Translations under genes and position numbers: made by a program | Notes under the pieces: model-generated | What the model was told of the DNA's origin: nothing | Seen by the model: only the letters and a program-made list of their open reading frames with translations | The model's database searches: none | Part shown: piece after piece, positions 54,240-63,484 of the stretch | Numbering within the stretch: the first letter of the stretch is position 1 | Layout of the letters: every line of letters begins with the position of its first letter | DNA from: Pseudarthrobacter sp. AL07 | GTDB taxonomy: Bacteria > Actinomycetota > Actinomycetes > Actinomycetales > Micrococcaceae | Reading direction: 5' to 3' | Assembly: GCF_029960665.1 (NCBI RefSeq) | Contig: NZ_JASBRB010000001.1 | Location: forward strand, 62,001-126,000 | Length of the DNA: 64,000 bases

Positions 54240-56375
54240 GTGACCACAGAGAATTTTGACAGTGCCGAGTCCCTTGAGGAACGAATCCTTGGGGGACTTG
54301 ACGCTGAACAGCGCGAGGTCGCCAGCACGCTGAATGGGCCGCTGTGCGTCCTCGCCGGTGCCGGCACCGGCAAGACCCGGGCCATTACGCACCGGATTGC
54401 CTATGGCGTGCACTCCGGCGTGTATAGCCCCCAACGGCTCCTCGCCGTGACGTTCACGGCCCGGGCCGCCGCGGAAATGCGTAGCAGGCTGCGGGACCTC
54501 GGCGTGGGCAATGTCCAGGCGCGCACCTTCCACGCCGCCGCCCTGCGGCAACTGCAGTTTTTCTGGCCGCAGGCGGTCGGCGGCACGCTGCCCAATCTGC
54601 TGGACCACAAGGCCCAGATGATCGCCGAAGCGTCCCGCCGCCTGCGGCTCAGCACTGACCGCGCGTCCATCCGGGACCTCGCCTCCGAAATCGAGTGGGC
54701 CAAGGTCTCAATGCTGACCCCGGCCAACTACCTGGAGAACGCGCAGGGCAGGGGAACTCCGGGCGGGTTCGATCTCACCGCCGTCGCCCGGGTCTTCCAG
54801 TCCTATGAGGACGTCAAAACCGACCGCAACGTCATCGACTTCGAAGACGTACTCCTGATCACAGTCGGGATCCTGCAGGAGGACCAGAAAGTCGCGGCCA
54901 CCGTCCGCGAGCAGTACCGGCATTTTGTGGTGGATGAGTACCAGGACGTTTCGCCGCTGCAGCAGCGACTCCTGGAACTGTGGCTTGGTGGGCGGGACGA
55001 GCTGTGCGTAGTGGGCGATGCGAGCCAGACGATCTACTCGTTCACCGGCGCTTCGCCCAAACACCTGCTGGGATTCAAGGCCCAGTACCCCGAGGCCAAT
55101 GTGGTCAAACTGATCCGGGATTACCGTTCCACGCCGCAGGTGGTCAAGCTGGCCAACGACCTCCTTGCCGCCCGTCGCGGCGGCGGGCCGGTGGCTGATG
55201 CTGCCTGGGCGGCTCCGCTGCAGCTGATGGCCCAGCGGCCGGCCGGGCCCGTCCCGCAGTTCACCGAATGCAGCGACGATGAAGCCGAAGCCGCCACCGT
55301 GGCCATCAAGATCCAGGAACTGCTCGACGCCGGCACTCCCGCCAGCCAGGTGGCTGTCCTTTTCCGCACCAACGGACAGTCCCAAGCCTACGAACAGGCG
55401 CTCGCGGCGGCCGGAATCAGCTACCAGCTCCGTGGAGGTGAGCGTTTCTTCGCCCGCAAGGAAGTGCGCGACGCCATCCTTCAGCTGCGCGCGGCCACCA
55501 GGGCCGTCGCTGAAACCGCGACACCGGAACCCCTCGGCCAACTGGTCCGCGATATCGTGGCCTCGCTGGGTTACACGGAGGCTCCACCCCATAACGGCGG
55601 CGCGCTGCGCGAACGCTGGGAGTCCCTGGCCGCGCTAGTGGCTCTTGCGGACGAGCTTGTCCACGTCCGGGGCGAGCAGTTCAGTCTCGGTGACTTTGTT
55701 AATGAACTCCAGGAGCGGTCCCTCGCCCAGCATGCGCCCACTGTCCAGGGTGTGACGCTGGCTTCGCTGCACGCCGCCAAGGGTCTCGAATGGGACGCCG
55801 TGTTCCTGGTGGGCCTCTGCGAAGGCCTGATGCCCATTTCCTTCGCGGACACACCCGAAGCCGTGGATGAGGAGCGCCGGCTGCTCTACGTGGGCATCAC
55901 GCGGGCCCGCGAGCACCTGTCACTTTCCTGGTCCACGGCACGCACGCCGGGCGGCCGGGCCAACCGCAAACCCTCACGCTTCCTCGACGGGCTCCGGCCC
56001 AACTCGGTTGCCAGCTCCAGCGCCCGCGGAAAAGGGCCGGCACCGCGCCGGAAATCGGCGGCCCCCGCCACCTGCAGGATCTGTGGAAGCATGCTGGCGA
56101 GTGGCGCCGAACGGAAGGTGGGCCGCTGTAACGACTGTCCTCCCAGCTACGAAGAACAGACATTCGATGCCCTTCGGCAGTGGCGGAAGGAAATTGCATT
56201 GGCCGCGGAGATGCCGGCGTTCGTGGTCTTCACGGATGCCACGCTGACCGCCATCGCAGAGGCCAAACCGTCCACACTGGAGGAACTGGCGGCGCTGGCA
56301 GGCGTGGGTCCATCCAAACTGGAACGCTACGGCGAAGACGTGCTGCGGGTGCTCGTCGAAAGCACCACCCTGTGA
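54240..56375 (+). CDS. uvrD2: ATP-dependent DNA helicase UvrD2
   Basis: A 711-residue SF1A helicase. Walker A GAGTGKTRAITHRI is near residues 39-52, motif II FVVDEYQDVSPLQ, GDASQTIYSFTGAS, and TLASLHAAKGLEWDAVFLVG late. It continues into a Cys4 zinc motif (CRICGSML, CNDCPPS) and a C-terminal HRDC domain (QWRKEIALAAEMPAFVVFTD). The zinc-plus-HRDC arrangement is that of mycobacterial UvrD2. The GTG start at 54240 is the only one ahead of the conserved LDAEQREVAS. It overlaps the metallopeptidase start by four bases. Confidence 0.93.
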   Translation: MTTENFDSAESLEERILGGLDAEQREVASTLNGPLCVLAGAGTGKTRAITHRIAYGVHSGVYSPQRLLAVTFTARAAAEMRSRLRDLGVGNVQARTFHAAALRQLQFFWPQAVGGTLPNLLDHKAQMIAEASRRLRLSTDRASIRDLASEIEWAKVSMLTPANYLENAQGRGTPGGFDLTAVARVFQSYEDVKTDRNVIDFEDVLLITVGILQEDQKVAATVREQYRHFVVDEYQDVSPLQQRLLELWLGGRDELCVVGDASQTIYSFTGASPKHLLGFKAQYPEANVVKLIRDYRSTPQVVKLANDLLAARRGGGPVADAAWAAPLQLMAQRPAGPVPQFTECSDDEAEAATVAIKIQELLDAGTPASQVAVLFRTNGQSQAYEQALAAAGISYQLRGGERFFARKEVRDAILQLRAATRAVAETATPEPLGQLVRDIVASLGYTEAPPHNGGALRERWESLAALVALADELVHVRGEQFSLGDFVNELQERSLAQHAPTVQGVTLASLHAAKGLEWDAVFLVGLCEGLMPISFADTPEAVDEERRLLYVGITRAREHLSLSWSTARTPGGRANRKPSRFLDGLRPNSVASSSARGKGPAPRRKSAAPATCRICGSMLASGAERKVGRCNDCPPSYEEQTFDALRQWRKEIALAAEMPAFVVFTDATLTAIAEAKPSTLEELAALAGVGPSKLERYGEDVLRVLVESTTL

Positions 56376-56986
56376 CCCGGCGGCCGGCAGGACAGGACGC
56401 CCTTCCCCTCACCACCGCGGACGGGGCACGCGTTGAAGTGCGGCGGTCGGCGCGCCGGACCAGGACCGTGGCAGCCTTCTGGGAAAACGGGACGGCAGTG
56501 GTGGCCATTCCGGCCCGTTTCACCGCCGCGCAGGAGTCTGAATGGGTGCACCGCATGCTGGAGAAGCTGCACCGCCAAGGGGAGCGGCGCTCACGCAAAG
56601 GAAGTAAGCAGCCAGCCACGGATATTGCGTTAGCCGCCCACGCCGCAGCCCTTTCGGCCCGGTACTTCGGCGGCAGGGCAGTCCCGACGTCGGTCCGCTG
56701 GGTCAGCAACCAGAACTCGCGCTGGGGCTCCGCGACGCCGTCGGAAGGATCCATCCGGCTCTCCGACAAGCTCAGGGCCATGCCGCAGTGGGTCATCGAT
56801 TATGTTCTGTTGCACGAACTCGCACATCTGCTGGTGGCCGGGCACAATACCGCGTTCTGGAAGCTGCTGGAGGCCTACCCCGACACGATGCGGGCCAAGG
56901 CATTCCTGGAAGGCGTCTCCTTCGCCACCTCCCGGGGCCTGACCGCGGCCAGCAATGATTCAGAGGGCCCGGACTGCCCGCTCTAG
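56372..56986 (+). CDS. YgjP-like (DUF45) metal-dependent hydrolase
   Basis: A 204-residue protein from the GTG at 56372, overlapping the uvrD2 stop. Residues 105-185 hold the family core: WVSNQNSRWGSATPSEGSIR, LRAMPQWVIDYVLLHELAHL with HELAH as the zinc site, and the third ligand His in AGHNTAFWKLL. YgjP/WLM proteins resemble DNA-repair-linked proteases such as Spartan, which would suit this helicase neighbourhood, but no substrate is known. Stop codons of this gene and the DHFR-family fragment on the other strand overlap. Confidence 0.88.
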   Translation: MTRRPAGQDALPLTTADGARVEVRRSARRTRTVAAFWENGTAVVAIPARFTAAQESEWVHRMLEKLHRQGERRSRKGSKQPATDIALAAHAAALSARYFGGRAVPTSVRWVSNQNSRWGSATPSEGSIRLSDKLRAMPQWVIDYVLLHELAHLLVAGHNTAFWKLLEAYPDTMRAKAFLEGVSFATSRGLTAASNDSEGPDCPL

Positions 56987-57072
56987 TGGAGGAGGAGTTC
57001 GTCATCCACCAGGGGCCAGCAGATGTCATGGCCGGCCGTCTCGAAGAATCCGTCCAAGGACACCGACATCAT
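56983..57072 (-). pseudogene. N-terminal fragment of a dihydrofolate-reductase-family (RibD-C-like) protein
   Basis: A 29-residue minus-strand frame reads MMSVSLDGFFETAGHDICWP and continues LVDDELLLH, the opening strand and loop of the RibD-C/DHFR-like family, then meets a stop. No continuation is seen in the other frames, because the metallopeptidase gene occupies the DNA. It is a truncated leftover, with no stated function. Confidence 0.6.
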
Positions 57073-57094
57073 CAGGAACGAACCCGCGGTCCGG

Positions 57095-58516
57095 CTAACC
57101 TTTAGGCTGCTCACCATCGGCTGCGGGCTGGTCCCCGTCGTCGCCGGCGTCGGAATCATCCTGCGGCGCGTCGTCGAAGCCGCCGCTCAGCAGCTTCTGC
57201 AGGGCATCGTCCACTTCGCTATCGCTGGCCTCGGCCAGTTGGCGGCGGCCACTGAAGCCCTGCGGGTCATCGAGGTCCTCGGCGGTGGGGAGGAGGTCCG
57301 GGTGCTGCCAGATGGCATCGCGTCCGGCGATACCGCGCTCGTCCTTAAGCGCGGCCCACAATGTGGCAGCGTCGCGCAGGCGGCGGGGACGGAGTTCCAG
57401 TCCCACGAGGGAAGAGAACGCGTGCTCCGCCGGGCCGCCGGTGGCACGGCGCCGGCGGGCCGTTTCCCGGAGCGCGTCAGCGGAGGGCAGCAGCTTCTCT
57501 GTGGCCGCAGCGGTGAGCTCGTCCACCCAGCCTTCAACGAGGGCCAGGGCGGTCTCCAGTTTTTCCAGCGCCTGCTCCTGTGCAGGGGTCCGCTGCGGCA
57601 TAAAGACACCTTGGGACAGCGCTTCCTGGATGCCTTCAGGGTTGCTGGGGTCCAGGTCGCGGGCCAGCTCTTCAATCCTGGAAGTGTCGATATGGATGCC
57701 GCGGGCGTAGGCCTCGATGGCGCCGAGCAGGTGGCCGCGCAGCCAGGGCACCTGGACAAACAGCCGTGCATGGGCTGCCTCGCGGACGGCCAGGAACAGC
57801 CGGATGTCGTTCTCCGGCAGGCCCAGGCCCTCGCCGAACTTCGACACGTTGGCTGGCAGGAGCGCCATTTCCAGGTCGGCCAGGGGAACACCGATGTCCG
57901 TGGAGCTGACAACCTCGGCGGACAGGGCACCGATCGCCTGCCCCAGCTGCATCCCAAAGATCGCGCCGCCCATGTTCTGCAGCATGGAAGAGGCCCCGCC
58001 CATCATGGACTTCATCTCTTCGGGCATCTGTTCGGTCATGGCGCTGGAGAGCGCGTTGGCGATGCTGTTGGCAACGGGCTCGGTCAGCCGCTTCCACGTT
58101 CCAAGGGTGGCTTCCACCCACTCGGCACGCGACCACGCACGGCCGATCAGGCCGGTGGCAGGCAGGTCGGTTACGGGATCGAGCCACAGTTCCGCCAGCC
58201 GCAGGGCCTCGTCGACTTCGCGGGTCTGCAGGGATGTGACTGACGGGTCCGCGCTGCTGGCGGCAACCCGGCGGGCGTTTTCGTGCGCGAGCTGCCAGTT
58301 GACGGGCCCTTCGGAAGGGGCGCTCATCATGGCCTGGACCTGGGAGAACATCTGGGCCAGGAGATTGGGGTCGTTCGGCAGGCCGGCTGCCTTTGCGAGT
58401 TCGGCAGGGTCGAAGTTTTCCATGCCCTTGCCGCCCATCAGGTTCTGCAGCATCTCGGTCAACGGATCCTTCGGCGTATCGTCGCCGTTGGACGGATTGA
58501 GTGGGTTGGAGGTCAT
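57095..58516 (-). CDS. zincin-like hydrolase (DUF2342 / zinc-dependent metalloprotease family)
   Basis: A 473-residue protein matching the actinobacterial zincin-like hydrolase family: LWLDPVTDLPATGLIGRAWS near residues 110-129, LPENDIRLFLAVREAAHARL then FVQVPWLRGHL with the EAAHxR active-site variant of HExxH at about 245-265, and VEGWVDELTAAA near 325. The acidic Asp/Asn-rich tail is variable. The Rv3195-type gene lies in the same order in mycobacteria. Catalysis has not been shown for this family to my knowledge. Confidence 0.85.
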   Translation of the reverse strand: MTSNPLNPSNGDDTPKDPLTEMLQNLMGGKGMENFDPAELAKAAGLPNDPNLLAQMFSQVQAMMSAPSEGPVNWQLAHENARRVAASSADPSVTSLQTREVDEALRLAELWLDPVTDLPATGLIGRAWSRAEWVEATLGTWKRLTEPVANSIANALSSAMTEQMPEEMKSMMGGASSMLQNMGGAIFGMQLGQAIGALSAEVVSSTDIGVPLADLEMALLPANVSKFGEGLGLPENDIRLFLAVREAAHARLFVQVPWLRGHLLGAIEAYARGIHIDTSRIEELARDLDPSNPEGIQEALSQGVFMPQRTPAQEQALEKLETALALVEGWVDELTAAATEKLLPSADALRETARRRRATGGPAEHAFSSLVGLELRPRRLRDAATLWAALKDERGIAGRDAIWQHPDLLPTAEDLDDPQGFSGRRQLAEASDSEVDDALQKLLSGGFDDAPQDDSDAGDDGDQPAADGEQPKG

Positions 58517-58647
58517 GATCCCGCCGATCGTCGGTGTGACTGTTCACTTCACGGTACCCCGGGCAGGGGCGGCTGTCTGCCGGACAGGCGTCACGTTCGC
58601 TGTAGGCAAAGAGCCGGCCGGAGGCGGCACCGCGTACTGTTGATTCA

Positions 58648-59841
58648 GTGACTACAACCCGCGGCGATCATCCGCATGAGGACCACGCTCCAGAGCTCGA
58701 CGCCGGCACCACAGGGAGTGCCGCAGCGCCCGGAACGGGTGTGGCGGGCCCCCCGCCAACAGGGCAGAGTGCCCCCCGCAGTGCGCCGCCCGGGGAACGG
58801 CGGGTGTCCGTGATGATGCTTTCCGGCGTCCTGGCGCTGGGTCTGGGGATCGCGGCCGTCACGGTCCCGGTGCCCTATGTTGTGGAGTCACCCGGACCCA
58901 CCTTCAACACAATCGGCCAGAGCCAGGGCAGTCCTGTCATCAGCGTGACGGGCCAAGAAACCTATCCCGCCAAGGGAAATCTGGACCTGACCACCGTTTA
59001 TGTCGACGGCGGCCCCAACGGCCCGGTGAGTGTCCTGGGTGCCTTCACCGCGTGGCTTGACTGGTCCAAGTCTGTTCACCCGGTGGAGCTGCTGTACCCC
59101 AGCGGCACCACAAAGGAGCAGGCTGACGAGCAGAGTTCCGTGGCTATGACCTCGTCGCAGGAGAACGCTGTCGCCTCGGCGCTCAACGAGCTCGACATTC
59201 CCTTCGGCCAGCAGCTCCAGGCCGCGGAGCTGCCCGATGGGTCGCCGTCGGCCGGCAAGGTTGAAAACGGCGACATCTTTGAATCGATCAACGGCAAGCC
59301 CATCACATCGCTTGCCGTCGTGCAGGAGGAACTTGCCGCCGGCAACGGAGCGCCGGCCACCCTGGTGGTGCAGCGCGCAGGGGAATCCGTCACACAGACC
59401 ATCACCCCCATGAACAACGGTGCGGGCCGCTACATTCTCGGAGTCATGCTCAAGTACCTGTTCACGTTTCCGTTCGACGTGAAAATTTCCCTGGACAAGG
59501 TGGGCGGGCCAAGCGCCGGGCTGATGTTTTCGCTGGGCATTATCGACACCGTGACGCCGGGGGACTTGACCGGCGGCAAACATGTCGCCGGAACGGGGAC
59601 CATCACCCCCGACGGCACCGTAGGTCCCATCGGCGGCATCCGGCAGAAGATGCTGGGCGCGCGTGCCGGGGGAGCCACCGTGTTCCTCGCCCCGGCAGAA
59701 AACTGCGACGAAGTTGTGGGCCATATTCCGGACGGGCTGCAGGTACTGAAAGTGGAGAACATCGCAGAGGCGCGGCACGCCGTCGAAGTCGCCGGATCCG
59801 GGCAGGACATGGGCGCTTTGCCGGTCTGCACCAGCAACTAG
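58648..59841 (+). CDS. PDZ-domain, Lon-like secreted serine protease (YlbL family)
   Basis: A 397-residue protein. A cytoplasmic tail of about 55 residues precedes one membrane helix (VMMLSGVLALGLGIAAVTVP) near 53-72. A PDZ domain spans about 190-260 (VENGDIFESINGKPITSL). The S16 Lon-type catalytic domain follows, with GGPSAGLMFSLG (nucleophile Ser) and GGIRQKMLGARA (catalytic Lys). It acts outside the membrane; Bacillus YlbL is a cell-division checkpoint protease. The GTG start is 131 bases from the divergent zincin gene. Confidence 0.92.
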   Translation: MTTTRGDHPHEDHAPELDAGTTGSAAAPGTGVAGPPPTGQSAPRSAPPGERRVSVMMLSGVLALGLGIAAVTVPVPYVVESPGPTFNTIGQSQGSPVISVTGQETYPAKGNLDLTTVYVDGGPNGPVSVLGAFTAWLDWSKSVHPVELLYPSGTTKEQADEQSSVAMTSSQENAVASALNELDIPFGQQLQAAELPDGSPSAGKVENGDIFESINGKPITSLAVVQEELAAGNGAPATLVVQRAGESVTQTITPMNNGAGRYILGVMLKYLFTFPFDVKISLDKVGGPSAGLMFSLGIIDTVTPGDLTGGKHVAGTGTITPDGTVGPIGGIRQKMLGARAGGATVFLAPAENCDEVVGHIPDGLQVLKVENIAEARHAVEVAGSGQDMGALPVCTSN

Positions 59842-59976
59842 ACTGAGGCAGGAACTAAGCTTTACCGCCACTCGTGGCAGATATGACGGACGTTGCCACA
59901 CGCTTGACTGGTGCCGGACGTCAACCGCACGCACGCTTCTCATGTAAACCTGACGACCAGCTATGAGGTACCGAGT

Positions 59977-62900
59977 TTGTCCCGTCCTACCAGCCCCATC
60001 CCGCCCGGAAGACCCCCCACGCGACGCGGGGCGCTTACGCCCACGCTGATTGTCGTTGCCATCGTAGTGGTGGGCTTCATCTTCTTCGCCAACGTCTGGA
60101 CTGACGTCCTCTGGTACCGGCAGCTCGGCTACTTCGAAGTGTTTGTGACGGAAAACCTCGCCCGGATCGGGATCTTCCTCGCCGGCTTCGCGCTTATGTT
60201 TGCGGCCGTCTTTTTTGCCATCCGGGTTGCCTACCACGCACGGCCGGTGTACGCACCCGACTCCGAGATGCGTGACAACCTGAACCGCTACCAGGCCCAG
60301 CTTGAACCGGTCCGCCGCGTCGTTATGGTGGGCCTGCCCATCCTGTTCGGGCTGTTCGCGGGCAGCGCCGCGGCCAGCCAATGGCAGAAAGTGCTGTTGT
60401 TCTTCAACCAGGAACCGTTCGGCCAGAGCGATCCTGAGTTCGGCCTGGACATCAGCTTCTACCTCATGACTCTTCCGTTCCTGGGATTCGTCACAGGCTT
60501 CCTGATCAGCGTGGTTGTGGTGGCCGGCATCGCCGGAATCCTCACCCACTACCTCTATGGCAGCATCCGGCTGATGGAACGCGGGGTCTTCACCAGCCGC
60601 GCGGCGCAGATCCACCTCGCTGTAACAGGTGCCTCCTTCCTGCTCCTGCTCGGTGCAAATTTCTGGCTGGACCGCTATGCGGCCTTGCAGAGCAACGGCG
60701 GGCGCTGGGCAGGCGCACTGTACACGGACGTGAACGCCGTGATCCCCACCAAGGCAATCCTCGCCGTGGCGGCGGGGCTCGTGGCCATCCTCTTCATCAT
60801 CGCAGCAGTCATTGGCCGTTGGCGGCTCCCGGTCATCGGCACGGCCATGCTGATCATCACCTCAATCCTGGCCGGCGGCGTGTACCCGTGGGTCATCCAG
60901 CAGTTCCAGGTGCGCCCTTCTGAGCAAACGTTGGAGAAGGACTTTATCCAGCGCAACATCGAGATGACCCGGGCGGCCTACGGCCTGGACCAGATTCAGG
61001 TGGACCGCTATGACGCGACGAACACTGCCAGCACCGGGGCGCTGGCCCCGGACGCCCAGACCACGGCCAACATCCGGCTCCTGGACCCCAACCTGATCTC
61101 CGATGCGTTCTCCCAGCTGGAGCAGTACCGCCCGTACTACCAGTTTCCGGAGGCACTGAACGTGGACCGCTACGAGGTTGACGGCAAGATCCAGGACACG
61201 GTCATCGCCGTGCGCGAGCTGAACCCGGCGAACGTTGCCACCAACCAGCAGGGCTGGCTCAACCAGCACGTCGTCTACACGCACGGCTACGGCGTGGTGG
61301 CGGCCAAGGGAAACAAGTTCACCGTCGACGGCAAGCCGGAGTTCCTGCAGTCGGGAATTCCATCAACCGGGGTCCTTGGCAATGACTCCACCTACGAGCC
61401 CCGCATCTACTTCGGCGAAGACTCCCCGGAGTACTCCATTGTCGGCGCGCCGGATGGAGCGGCCCCCCGTGAGCAGGACAGGCCCTCCGGCAAGGAAGGC
61501 GAGGGAGACAACCAGTACACCTTCGCCGGCAACGGTGGCCCGAACGTGGGCAGCTTCTTCAACAAGGTGCTCTACTCCATTAAGTTCCAGTCGTCGGACC
61601 TGCTCCTCTCTGACGGTGTGAATGCAGAATCCCAGATCCTGTATGACCGCAGCCCGCAGGACCGGGTCGAGAAGGTTGCCCCGTACCTGACCGTGGACGG
61701 CAACGCCTACCCTGCGGTTGTGGACGGCCGCGTCAAATGGATCGTGGACGGGTACACCACCAGCCAGCACTATCCGTACTCGCAGCCGGAGCAGCTTTCT
61801 GCCGCCACCGCGGACTCGCAGACCTCTGCAGGCCGGACGGTTGCCCTGCCGAACAGCTCGGTGAACTACATCAGGAACTCCGTCAAGGCCACCGTCGACG
61901 CCTATGACGGCTCAGTGACCTTGTATGCCTGGGACGACCAGGACCCCATCCTTAAGGCCTGGCAGAAGGTTTTCCCCACGTCACTGAAGCCATACTCGGA
62001 GATGTCGGGGGACGTCATGAGCCACGTCCGTTACCCGGAGGACCTCTTCAAGGTCCAGCGTGAGCTCCTGGGCCGTTATCACGTGACCGAGCCGGGCAGC
62101 TTTTACCAGGCGAAGGATGTCTGGAGCGTTCCCAACGATCCCACCGTGGACACCGAGGTCAAGCAGCCGCCGTTCTACATGTCACTGCAAATGCCGGACC
62201 AGGACAAGTCAGCCTTCCAACTGACCTCATCCTTCATTCCGCAGATTGTCAACGGCACTGCCCGGAACGTCCTGTATGGCTTCCTTGCCGCTGACTCTGA
62301 CGCCGGCAAGGAGAAGGGCGTCAAGGCTGAAAGCTATGGCAAGTTGAGGCTGCTCCAGATTCCACCGGAGATCCAGGTTCCGGGGCCCGGGCAGGCGCAG
62401 AACAAGTTCAACTCCGATCCCACGGTGTCCCAGGCCTTGAACCTTCTGCGGCAGGGGGCTTCCGAAGTGCTCAACGGCAACCTGCTGACTCTGCCTGTGG
62501 GCGGCGGCATCCTATATGTCCAGCCGGTGTACCTCAAGTCGACCGGCGAGACGTCCTACCCCACCCTGCAGCGTGTGCTGGTGGCTTTCGGTGACAAGGT
62601 CGGCTTTGCGCCGACGCTCGACGGAGCCCTGAAGCAACTCTTCGGTGGCGACTCCGGTGCTGCCGCGGGCGACTCGGACAACACCGGTCAGACCCCGCCC
62701 GCTCCGGGCACTACACCGCCGGTGAGCGCAGGTGCCCAGGCTGACCTGAAGGCCGCGCTGGATGAGGCGAACGCAGCCATCAAGGCGGGCCAGGCAGCGT
62801 TGGCGGCCGGGGACTTTGCGGCCTATGGGGAAGAGCAGAAGAAACTGGCTGCTGCCCTTCAGAAGGCTATTGACGCCGAGGGCAAGATCCCGGCGCCGGC

Positions 62901-62979
62901 CCCTGAAGCCACGCCGTCGCCCGAGGCTACGCCGACGGCTACACCGACGGCTACGCCCTCGCCTGCAGCCAGCAACTAG
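59977..62979 (+). CDS. UPF0182 large membrane protein
   Basis: A 1000-residue protein from the TTG at 59977, preferred because GAGG lies eight bases upstream and [17 protein letters not shown] is the usual beginning. A GTG at 59911 would add 22 residues. Seven membrane helices occupy about residues 20-310. A large extracytoplasmic domain follows, with [35 protein letters not shown] and [17 protein letters not shown]. The last 75 residues are a Thr/Pro/Ala tail. Function is unknown; the gene is conserved beside the PDZ/Lon gene across actinobacteria. Confidence 0.92.
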   Translation: MSRPTSPIPPGRPPTRRGALTPTLIVVAIVVVGFIFFANVWTDVLWYRQLGYFEVFVTENLARIGIFLAGFALMFAAVFFAIRVAYHARPVYAPDSEMRDNLNRYQAQLEPVRRVVMVGLPILFGLFAGSAAASQWQKVLLFFNQEPFGQSDPEFGLDISFYLMTLPFLGFVTGFLISVVVVAGIAGILTHYLYGSIRLMERGVFTSRAAQIHLAVTGASFLLLLGANFWLDRYAALQSNGGRWAGALYTDVNAVIPTKAILAVAAGLVAILFIIAAVIGRWRLPVIGTAMLIITSILAGGVYPWVIQQFQVRPSEQTLEKDFIQRNIEMTRAAYGLDQIQVDRYDATNTASTGALAPDAQTTANIRLLDPNLISDAFSQLEQYRPYYQFPEALNVDRYEVDGKIQDTVIAVRELNPANVATNQQGWLNQHVVYTHGYGVVAAKGNKFTVDGKPEFLQSGIPSTGVLGNDSTYEPRIYFGEDSPEYSIVGAPDGAAPREQDRPSGKEGEGDNQYTFAGNGGPNVGSFFNKVLYSIKFQSSDLLLSDGVNAESQILYDRSPQDRVEKVAPYLTVDGNAYPAVVDGRVKWIVDGYTTSQHYPYSQPEQLSAATADSQTSAGRTVALPNSSVNYIRNSVKATVDAYDGSVTLYAWDDQDPILKAWQKVFPTSLKPYSEMSGDVMSHVRYPEDLFKVQRELLGRYHVTEPGSFYQAKDVWSVPNDPTVDTEVKQPPFYMSLQMPDQDKSAFQLTSSFIPQIVNGTARNVLYGFLAADSDAGKEKGVKAESYGKLRLLQIPPEIQVPGPGQAQNKFNSDPTVSQALNLLRQGASEVLNGNLLTLPVGGGILYVQPVYLKSTGETSYPTLQRVLVAFGDKVGFAPTLDGALKQLFGGDSGAAAGDSDNTGQTPPAPGTTPPVSAGAQADLKAALDEANAAIKAGQAALAAGDFAAYGEEQKKLAAALQKAIDAEGKIPAPAPEATPSPEATPTATPTATPSPAASN

Positions 62980-63018
62980 GGGGTTTGACCCAGCGAGACG
63001 CACATCACGCCACCAGGA

Positions 63019-63048
63019 TTTGGCCTCCCGTTCACCGAACGGTAGAGT
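63019..63048 (+). promoter_or_regulatory. candidate promoter of the first initiator tRNA gene
   Basis: TTTGGC (63019-63024), 18 bases, TAGAGT (63043-63048). The 22 bases that follow the -10 into the tRNA are repeated almost exactly before the second copy (GGTAGTGTTG at 63261), which supports a duplicated promoter plus gene. Confidence 0.4.
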
Positions 63049-63059
63049 TGATCTTGCGA

Positions 63060-63133
63060 CGCGGGGTGGAGCAGTTCGGTAGCTCGCTGGGCTCATAACC
63101 CAGAGGTCACAGGTTCAAATCCTGTCCCCGCAA
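63060..63133 (+). tRNA. initiator tRNA-Met (CAT), first copy
   Basis: A 74-base cloverleaf with acceptor CGCGGGG against CCCCGCA. C1 faces A72 without pairing, and three G-C pairs close the anticodon stem (CTGGG CTCATAA CCCAG). Both marks identify formyl-methionine initiator tRNA. The anticodon CAT is at 63093-63095. The 3' CCA is not encoded (CAACTGG follows). Confidence 0.95.
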
Positions 63134-63139
63134 CTGGCG

Positions 63140-63175
63140 AAAAGTCCGGATTCTGGAAACAGAATCCGGACTTTT
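63140..63175 (+). terminator. terminator after first initiator tRNA
   Basis: A perfect 16-base-pair stem (AAAAGTCCGGATTCTG / CAGAATCCGGACTTTT) with a GAAA tetraloop, followed by T-rich sequence. It ends the first tRNA transcript six bases after the tRNA, so the two copies are separate transcription units. Confidence 0.93.
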
Positions 63176-63279
63176 TGGTTTAACCGGACCGTCCCAGGTA
63201 GGCAACCTCGGGGCTGTGGTGTCCTGTGATCACGATTGGTTTTTACCTACTCCAAAGTACGGTAGTGTTGTTCTTGCGA

Positions 63280-63353
63280 CGCGGGGTGGAGCAGTTCGGT
63301 AGCTCGCTGGGCTCATAACCCAGAGGTCACAGGTTCAAATCCTGTCCCCGCAA
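63280..63353 (+). tRNA. initiator tRNA-Met (CAT), second copy with encoded CCA
   Basis: Identical over all 74 bases to the first copy 220 bases upstream, with the same C1-A72 mismatch and GGG/CCC anticodon stem. Here the CCA end is encoded at 63354-63356. The anticodon CAT is at 63313-63315. A candidate -10 TAGTGT at 63263-63268 precedes it. Confidence 0.95.
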
Positions 63354-63360
63354 CCATGGA

Positions 63361-63397
63361 GAAGACCCTGACCGGTAGTACGCCGGTCGGGGTCTTC
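63361..63397 (+). terminator. terminator after second initiator tRNA
   Basis: Arms GAAGACCCTGACCGG (63361-63375) and CCGGTCGGGGTCTTC (63383-63397) pair over 15 bases with one G-U, followed by TTTTG. It begins four bases past the encoded CCA. Confidence 0.9.
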
Positions 63398-63484
63398 TTT
63401 TGCCCGATTACACGTGGCTCCTAGTATTCTCGTTCGCAAAGCTTTGAGCACCTGGTAAGTCATTCTCGAGAGGAACGTTGTTCG

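Noticed and set aside
57023..58243. Plus-strand ORF of 406 codons over the zincin-like gene
   Set aside because: Gly/Gln/Arg-rich shadow with no domain; the opposite strand is a conserved gene.
58888..60615. Minus-strand ORF of 575 codons across the PDZ/Lon and UPF0182 genes
   Set aside because: It crosses an intergenic region and two well-recognised genes on the other strand.
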